NCBI GenBank assembly: GCA_009746045.1
Contig: RPFO01000080.1
Location: 4,220,981-4,284,980 of the forward strand
Length of the DNA: 64,000 nt
Direction: 5' to 3'
Origin: Mesostigma viride
Taxonomy: Eukaryota > Streptophyta > Mesostigmatophyceae > Mesostigmatales > Mesostigmataceae
Part shown: piece by piece, positions 56,411-64,000 of the stretch
How the letters are laid out: each line of letters opens with the position of its first letter
Numbering within the stretch: the stretch's first letter is position 1
Made by a program: the position numbers and the translations under genes
Notes under the pieces: model-generated
The model's database searches: none
What the model saw: only the letters and a program-made list of their open reading frames with translations
Told to the model about the DNA's origin: nothing

Positions 56411-59400
56411 GTCCCAGAAGTTAGCCGAGATGTTCAGGCGGACACACGGTTTCCGGCCTGCGCGCCATGTACTGCCCACCGCGGCTGAGCGGGACGCCTC
56501 AGTACCTGTACAGTACTGAGGTGTCGTTGTGGACTGACGACCAGTGTAGTGCCAGGTTGTGCCTAGTGCCTAGTGACCCGTCAGTACCGGTCTATCCGGT
56601 GCTGATGGGCCGAGTGCAGGTGACGGGGTCGCATGACATTGCAGTGTACAGTTGTCCACTTCTAGTCGCTTCTAGTCGTCGGTGCGTAGAGTGCATTTAG
56701 GCGTGGCATGTTGGGGATTGCACACACACCGAGAGCAGCTCCATTGCCTAGCTCCCACTCTGAGCTTCCATAACACTCGTATCATTATTCATAATTCACG
56801 TTCATTCTCAGCTCTCGTTGTTCGGGTTTCCATCCCATCCAACTCCAGATAAAAAGTCAACCATGCAAAACGATATGCAGTGAGAATGCCCGGCCAACCT
56901 GCCCAATTCCACGTTTCCCTGACGCCAACCACCACCGTGATGCATACTGAAGTATATGCTGCCAAGCAGACATGCGCGATGTCACCCTGGCACAGATCGA
57001 GGTGAAACTTCCTGCTTGCAATTCAAAAGAATTGCAAGCCATCTCACAAAGAGCCGTCTGACTGAAACACAGCATCGAAAATTACAAGATTTTCAGCAGG
57101 GTTTAGGAGATTATGAGAAAATACTTGAGAACGTTAACATGGATGGTGGAGTATGAAACATACAAGTTGGTCAGGGCTGTCAAAGAACCCAGCTCTCTTG
57201 CGATAGTTCCAGAGAGAAATAGAAAAGGCCTGCATCCACAGAAGACAGCAAACCCTCAAAAGAGGACATGGCAGCATTTGGCACGTGTTCATATAGCAAT
57301 CGTGTCATTATTATTTCTAAATCTTCAGTGAATGCTACCTTTCTTCCATGCACAAAAAGGCTAGACAAAAGAAAGACAGAATGCCGTGCATCTGTAGCAT
57401 GAACCATGGGGCAACACAACTGAATAAACGTATAGGTTATTAGCGGAAGGTACATCAGTCGGGTTCTCAACTCAGGAGTTACCCGCGTGTTCTCCTGTCT
57501 AGCATATACCTGTAACCTGTCCAAGGCTCACGAAGGCAACCCACAGCTGATAGACATTCCGACCATTGCATGCATAAGTAAAAAATCATGTCATCATGCA
57601 AAATGAACTCAACTTACTTAACAAGGCAACGGTTCTGGGCTTAACCCAACTAGTGCTGGAATTATTGCTTGCACGCCAAACCCCCCTTCATACTACACCG
57701 CGCCCAGCGTAATAAGTGTGGGTGTTTATTTAATGGGGGTTAAATAGTGTGGACCGCAGTAATGTAGGTATCTGCCCTCGAAACCATGCCTTCACTTTGG
57801 GAGGTGTTTTTTTCCCACTTCCGGGCATCATCGCGGACATGGGAAAGGTTTAAACTTCTTGTCTCGGAGAGATATCCTCAAATAGGAGTAGCGACATCCA
57901 GCCAAGACATATGGGGCCCACGGACTGCCAGGTCCGCCGGCCTTAAATCTCCAGCCCCCATATACAACTCAGGGTCCTGCGCCGACCGCCGGTAACATAC
58001 CTGCTGGGCCCCCATATGCTAGCCCTTGACTAGGGGCCCGCCACCGCGGCTCCGAGAGCTTGCCTCCATATTACACCCAGCCATTTTGTACCCCGATGTT
58101 TGAGGGAGTTTTATACTGCCGCCTGCAGTTCAGTTCTACTACCTGTACTTCCTACTAGCCTACTCTCACAGACCGATGTTGTACCAAAATACTAAGCTGT
58201 TCTAATCGAGGACACAAGAATCTGGACTTCTCGAACTCCATATAGGCTTCCTCTGACGTGCCACGTGGCACCAAGGCTGACGAAACAAGCCAAAGTGTAC
58301 ACGTGGCAATAAACAAGTGGACTTGGGATCTGCGCGGGTGGGGGCCAGGGTACAGCCGCCGACACGCTGCTTCACCTGCAGCCCCCATATGGATATGGGT
58401 GCAGTGCCGTCCAGCCGCCGGCGGCCCCTGGGGCCGGCCCCTATTAGCCGGCGAAATCTGGCTGGGGATGTCACTACTCCTCAAATCCGGTGTCGAACTT
58501 GAGCAGAGGGATAGGGGATCACATTGGAATGCAGTATTTGTGCATTGCAAACCAGTATTTTGGAAATAGTGAGGCCCACAATATTTGGCATTGGACGGTG
58601 TACAGACCATCCGTAGGACATCTTATGGTGCGGCGCGCACCAATAAGAGTCATTTGCGTCCAGGACTGAGCATCTTTTCGGGCTTGTGATAGGTGCAAAC
58701 TTCTTGTCTCGGCGGCTCTACTCAAATCCAGTGTTCAAGTTGAACCAGGGGGTGGGGGTCGTTGGCCTGGCTTTTTCGGCCCTCGGCCGGGTTTTATACC
58801 CTAGTGGCCCTTATATCTGTACGCTTAAATATCGTACGATGGCTTTTAGGTATTTTTGTTACGCGTACAGGAACTTTGGGAATTTTTATTACTGTACGTA
58901 GGTATATTGAAAGGGTACATCGCAGGTATATTCGGGAGGTAGTACCGCCAACTGCCCCATGGTAGGCCCTCGTATCTATATTGTAGCATCTGAGGGTGAT
59001 ATCTTGTGATGTACGAGGCCGGAAGGAGGGGTTTTTTTCGGCCTGTACAGGGTCGATTTGTACATAATTAAGCGTACTGATATAAGGGCCACTACGGTAT
59101 CTATGTTTGGCAATGACCAGTGTGGGATCCAACTGACTGACTGACGTTGGCCTGACTCTAGCCCTTAATCAGCAACCTACGTGGCCCACACTAATTGAGT
59201 ACCCCGCTATAATAGTGTGGGTTTGCAATTGCTACGAGTGGCCCACACAATTAGTATCTTACCCAAAAATCTCGGTTCGCAAATAATGTATATCCCAAAC
59301 TAAAAAAGCTGGACGGTGCACATATACTGGTGCCAGTCCTTACAATGACCCTACCTCCAGACCAAGGGCAGAGCCGTTGAAGAAGGTAAAAACTTTATGT

Positions 59401-61234
59401 GCGTGGCTGCATCCCACCATCCTTAGGGCTTCGAGGGTGGGCAGACGGGGGTGTGAAAGTACTGCCGGCACATAGCTACTAATGCCACCTTACCTCGTTT
59501 CCAGTCGTACCTAAGCTAGGAGAGAGGGGGGAAAAGGTCAATCTACCTGTGCCTGAAGTATGATGTGTACCAAACCATGATTCGCAAGATATTACAGCAT
59601 CAAGGGTCAAAGAATCATCTGTGCCATGAGCTAGTAGTGCACGCCGGGTGCGTGTCGCCCGCCCGCGATGACCATGGCATGTGTGTTCATGCGACAAAAG
59701 CGCTACTATCATCAATCTGACTACTCAAGCCCACTGCGCTTGATTTCCATGCGCAACTGCAGACGAAGACGATTCTGCGGCAGTCCCATAGGCGCTGATC
59801 GACAGAAAGACCTAAACTCTACATCAGATTGGGAAAAATATACTACTATAGCATTAATACGCGTAGCGCATGCCTGTGGCAATAGTTGCCAACTCTCATA
59901 GGCGCTACTGGCCAAGGCAATATTATCTTGGGAAATCCATAACTTTCCTTGCTTTCCTCACATCAGCTTCAAAAATTTGCAAAGCACCAACCAGCACCTA
60001 CCGGCCATAGACCAGAGACCGGCCGTAGCTGACAGAGTTCCTTTGAAAGGATACCCTTTTGAAGGATATGCACACGGGGAGAGCACACTACAGCAACACA
60101 GCAGCCATGGCACTGGACAGACTCAAATATTGTGCCCTGCAGACTGGGTGGGCTGACTCAGGCAAGAAGCAATTCGCTTTTTCCAGTTTGAAGAAGCCCA
60201 CCTCAACAGGCATCTGTCTGGGTTAAGTCAGCCCTGCACCTGGGGGCTCACCCCATTCACACATAGGTAGTATAACAACAACCACTTTTCTACAGAAAAG
60301 ATTCCCCATAACCGTTTGATCAAGACTACCACAGGCTGGGACAGCCTCAGACTGGTTGTTAGTCCCGCCACCAAGTGGACGGTAGGTATTTGACAATTCC
60401 TAAAGCAATTATACCGGATATCAATGCGGGCAAGCTGAGAGACTGTCTGGCATCATATGCTACTGACATGACGGTAACTTGCTGCCTGGAAGTGGCAAGT
60501 TATTACGGAAGCACTTAACTGGTGGCAATTGGCACGCCCTCGTGCGCTTTGGAAAAGAGGTAGCAATAGCTCAAAGCTTTGTGGGGACTCAGGGAGTTAC
60601 GTGAAAGTCAAATGGCGCCTGTCAATGGCTGACTTGGCCATGGCCAACGGAAATCATACCAACCAAACCCTAATGCCACATTGTCAAGGCTCCAGTTAGT
60701 TTTGTTCCCCCGCCTACCCCCGCTCTCTTGTTTATTGAGGGCATGCACTACGTGCTGGATTGATTTTCTTTTTCCCACCTTGCCAATACATTCATGAATT
60801 TGGGCAGGTCCAAATGCGGTTTTCAACAAAGACTGCAAATTTCTTGGAGCGAACCCAGCTTAGTATATGGCAACCCAATGTCAGCTTACTGTAATGATCA
60901 ATTGGAAACTTCTAACAGGCCTGAACAGTGCCACCTGAATGGGTGCCTGGAATAGCAAGCTTATGAAGAAAATTAAGGCCGGGCACAAGTCCAACTGCAC
61001 ATTTGCTCACAGGTACAAGTGGGTTACGCGTCCACCATTGCAGGAGACCCATGCAAATGCGCAAGGGTCTCCATCGACAGTCCAGCTTTCAAAGATCATT
61101 GCTGAGTCGTTGGAGATGGCGTTCTTTACTGCCAGTAATGCAAGGGTGTCGCTTGCTGCAAAGTGCGGTGGCAACGACCGACAGTGCCAGCAAAGAGAGA
61201 AGCACAAGAAAATGCCAAATAAAAATGTGAACAT
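51803..61234 (-). CDS. LRR-domain secreted/receptor-like protein gene 2 (5' part)
   Basis: Start codon at 61,234. Exon 1 ends at 61,011; LRR exons follow at 56,186-56,115, 55,702-55,631, 55,221-55,150, 54,743-54,672, 54,264-54,193, 53,780-53,709, 53,304-53,236, 52,828-52,757, 52,351-52,280 and 51,874-51,803. All are 72 nt except 53,304-53,236 (69 nt, one residue fewer: HLSDNSLRGIPPELGSLTSL). Typical repeats read YLSYNSLSGVIPPELGSLSS and DLYHNRLSGVIPRELGSLSS. All introns are GT-AG with the same phase. The protein is predicted secreted or surface-exposed. Continuation into the exons at 40.0, 38.4, 37.8, 27.4, 19.9 and 19.2 kb is likely but not proven. Very similar exons could mean copy-number variation between alleles. 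Confidence 0.75.
56418..56846. mobile_element. Insertion of about 430 bp in an LRR intron unit
   Basis: The repeat unit reads GAGTCCCAGA, is interrupted, then resumes CCAGATAAAAAGTCAACC; CCAGA may be a target duplication. Inside is a stem-loop with arms CCTCAGTAC and GTACTGAGG near 56,497-56,521. The class is unknown. Confidence 0.5.
57500..59335. other. Locus-2-specific insertion
   Basis: Locus 1 joins CTCCTGTCT to TGCCAG directly at about 12,470; locus 2 has about 1.8 kb between the same words. It contains repeated CCCACACTAATT-like words and the foldback element below. No coding domain was found. Confidence 0.5.
58796..59100. mobile_element. Foldback or MITE-like element with about 33-bp inverted arms
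   Basis: Arms read ATACCCTAGTGGCCCTTATA on the left and, reverse-complemented, ATACCGTAGTGGCCCTTATA on the right. Both continue as TC(T/A)GTACGCTTAA with only two mismatches. Total length is 305 bp, without coding capacity. No target duplication was clear. Confidence 0.6.
60771..61010. other. Intron 1 start of LRR gene 2
   Basis: Matches about 16,005-16,171 of locus 1 on its right side (GTGCCACCTGAATG block). It is the empty site for repeat R. No other feature is seen. Confidence 0.5.
61011..61234 (-). CDS. LRR gene 2, exon 1: signal peptide and LRRNT cap
   Basis: ATG at 61,234 begins MFTFLFGIFLCFSLCWHC, a secretion leader, then ASDTLALLAVKNAIS, SWTVDGDPCAFAWVSCNGG and RVTHLYL. It ends TACCT|GTGAGC in the phase used by the LRR exons. 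The second Cys pair residue, the PC dipeptide and CNGG are conserved with exon 1 of gene 1, and differences are mostly substitutions in a retained frame, which supports past protein-level constraint. Confidence 0.85.
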
Positions 61235-61489
61235 ACTGCCATGTACATCTATCTATAGGTAACAAAATATGAACGCATAACATCCCCCACATATTGCACA
61301 TTGCGTGCATGCAACATGTCCATAGCATGACATTGGTGATGCTTGTGGCGGCAACGGAGGAGGGCGGCTGCGGGGGCATGCAGGTGGTGGTGGCGGTGGC
61401 CATGGCTGTGACAACGGCAGTTGCGGTGGCGGCAACTCCAGTGGTGGTGGTGGCGGTGGCGGTGGCGGTGGGTGGGGTGCACGGTGGGG

Positions 61490-61609
61490 TGGGGTGGGGG
61501 GGGTGGGGGTGGGGGGGGGGGGGGGGGGGGGGGGGGGTGGGGGGGGGGGTGGGGGGTGGGTGGGGGGGGGGGGGGGGGGGCGGGGGTGGGGGGGGGGGGG
61601 GGGCGGCGC

Positions 61610-61669
<60 letters not shown>
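61490..61669. repeat. Poly-G tract and (CTG)n upstream of LRR gene 2
   Basis: G runs broken by single T or C (about 61,490-61,603), then 59 nt of CTG repeat (61,611-61,669, about 20 units). It lies about 260-435 bp upstream of the minus-strand start codon, at the position equivalent to the (GGT)n complex of gene 1. Confidence 0.95.
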
Positions 61670-62943
61670 AGGTAATCGTAACAGTTACTCACATAAGCCA
61701 TGAGTGATTCCTAGAGAAGCATGGAAGGTAAACCAAACTAATATTTCACAAAAATCGGTAAGCCTACCTAGGTCGTGCGCAAGAAGTTGACGATGCGTCG
61801 TTGTCATGTCCACCATAACCTGCAGCCAATCATGCGGGAGGAAACAACCAAGGAAAAATACGCAGGGTATAGACACATACGGCCATATGGCATGGCACAC
61901 ACACATAGATGCATGGTGGACCAAGCAGCACCATTGCAAGCCGGCATAGCTATTATTCGCAGTGGCTATGGAAGGCACAGCTGGCCTGAGTATCCACTGG
62001 TTCACCAAATACTAGATATGGCAAGTAATATTTGTACAAGAGAAATTTCAACGACTGTCGACTAACAGTCTGGGCAATTTGTACCAAACTTGGTAAAATA
62101 TTTGGCAATTTGCCGGAATGCAAACACCCAGCCGTGATTGGCACTTGCTGCAATAGGACCGGCACATCCTAACACCTGTATATAGCAAGCTTCGTGACCG
62201 TTGGTTGTAAAGTTCGTGGTACAAAAAGTCCTTTTAAAGGCTACAACCGTAAAAGTCGCGATTGGAGGAGTAACTAACCGCGCGAATTGCCAGGCGCGCG
62301 GCCGCCGAAGGCCCGGGAATTGGGGGTATACTTCCGCAGACTACTAGAATTGTACAAGTTCTGCATCATTCACATAACGTCCATGAGGATCATGCCAACT
62401 GCTTATTGCCCTAGAAATAAGCTGAAAATTGCCTAGCTGTAAGATTTGGTTCTATTCAGGCATCCATTCTGCATCAAATGAAAGTAAAAGCTTCAACCAC
62501 GTGGCACAAGTATAGTAGGAACTGCACGTATAAGCTCTCACACGCAAAGGCACTCATTGACACAAGCGCCAGTGCTCCAAAACCAAAACAAAACAAAAAA
62601 GGGGGGGGAAAGAAAAAAAGCAGGCCCCCAAAAAAGGAAAACAGAGAAACAAAAAAAAAGAATTTAAAAAAAGGGTGGAAACCGAGGTGTACGTGTATTG
62701 CTCCTACTTGCTGCTCTGCTTCAACTTTGTTGCACTTCCCTGATCGGACGTCCACGCCCCGGCCCAGGCCCACGTACCCATCCACCACTCCCTTGAGTCC
62801 GCTGCTCATCTCTGCTTCAACTTTGCCACTCTTCTCACTGCCCCGACCTGCTGCTAGCCTGCTACTTGCATCCTCCGTGCTGATCTGTCATCCGCCTGAT
62901 CCTCTATGCATGTCACCCCACACACACCCAAAAGCACTCCCAT
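61670..62943. other. Upstream region of LRR gene 2; no gene recognised
   Basis: Mostly unique sequence with an A-rich stretch at 62,585-62,670. A Lys/Pro-rich frame across 62,478-62,945 has low-complexity composition and no domain. A promoter is expected here, but no element can be named. Confidence 0.4.

Positions 62944-64000
<1,057 letters not shown>

Larger units (their letters stand above)
57045..60770. repeat. Segmental duplicate of 12,010-14,060
   Basis: Intron of LRR gene 2, collinear with the gene 1 locus except for an extra 57,500-59,335 here. The 59,335-59,900 part is almost identical to 12,475-13,000. No exon was recognised. Confidence 0.7.

Overview
This is a eukaryotic nuclear window, most likely from a chlorophyte green alga, possibly of the Chlamydomonas/Volvox order. 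The case rests on three things: GT-AG introns, plant-type LRR proteins with a plant-style N-terminal cap, and tyrosine-recombinase (YR) retrotransposons of the PAT/Ngaro kind, a group whose algal members include Kangaroo of Volvox and the non-autonomous TOC1 of Chlamydomonas. The species cannot be fixed from the sequence. There is no bacterial-style gene layout, and no tRNA, rRNA or CRISPR array was seen. Most long open frames are shadows of microsatellites or of decayed transposons.

Host genes: all recognisable host exons are on the minus strand and encode extracellular leucine-rich-repeat proteins. Two paralogous genes start with a signal peptide plus LRRNT-like exon (16,401-16,172 and 61,234-61,011). 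Each is followed downstream by an array in which every LRR is one 72-nt exon inside a tandem unit of about 478 bp (6,123-3,403 and 56,186-51,803). Further single LRR exons (40.0, 38.4, 37.8 and 27.4 kb) and an LRR-cap exon plus a Cys-rich exon (19.9 and 19.2 kb) probably belong to the second gene, which would then span about 42 kb because transposons have swollen its introns. The two loci look like a segmental tandem duplication with an offset of about 45-49 kb.

Mobile DNA: one autonomous-type YR retrotransposon family is present in five copies: A (1-2,514, +), an internally deleted minus copy (12,009-6,944), B (20,432-26,391, +), C (30,973-35,856, +) and D (46,323-51,295, +). All are broken by frameshifts. 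The inferred layout is A1, ORF1 (Gag-like), ORF2 (RT, RNase H, YR), then B1-A2-B2 split direct repeats. In copies C and D the RNase H and YR domains are in one frame, joined through a 2A-like GDVHPNPGP motif; copy A keeps the motif in frame with RNase H. A second, non-coding family with the same split-repeat plan and similar termini (7,465-9,667; 28,829-30,936; 40,232-42,357) looks like its non-autonomous partner. Two hAT-like MITEs, a foldback element and an unclassified repeat of about 1.95 kb lie in LRR-gene introns and spacers.

Other: copy B carries an insert of about 2.1 kb (23,269-25,350) that replaces RNase H and the start of YR. It has compact virus-like gene spacing, an F-box-like ORF, a small membrane-protein ORF with an in-frame stop, and paired palindromes. 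Large microsatellites punctuate the window: (GGT)n, (TGAA/TGAG)n, (GAAC/GAAT)n, (CCTG)n inside an RT gene, poly-G plus (CTG)n, and a purine-only tract longer than 1 kb that runs off the right edge.
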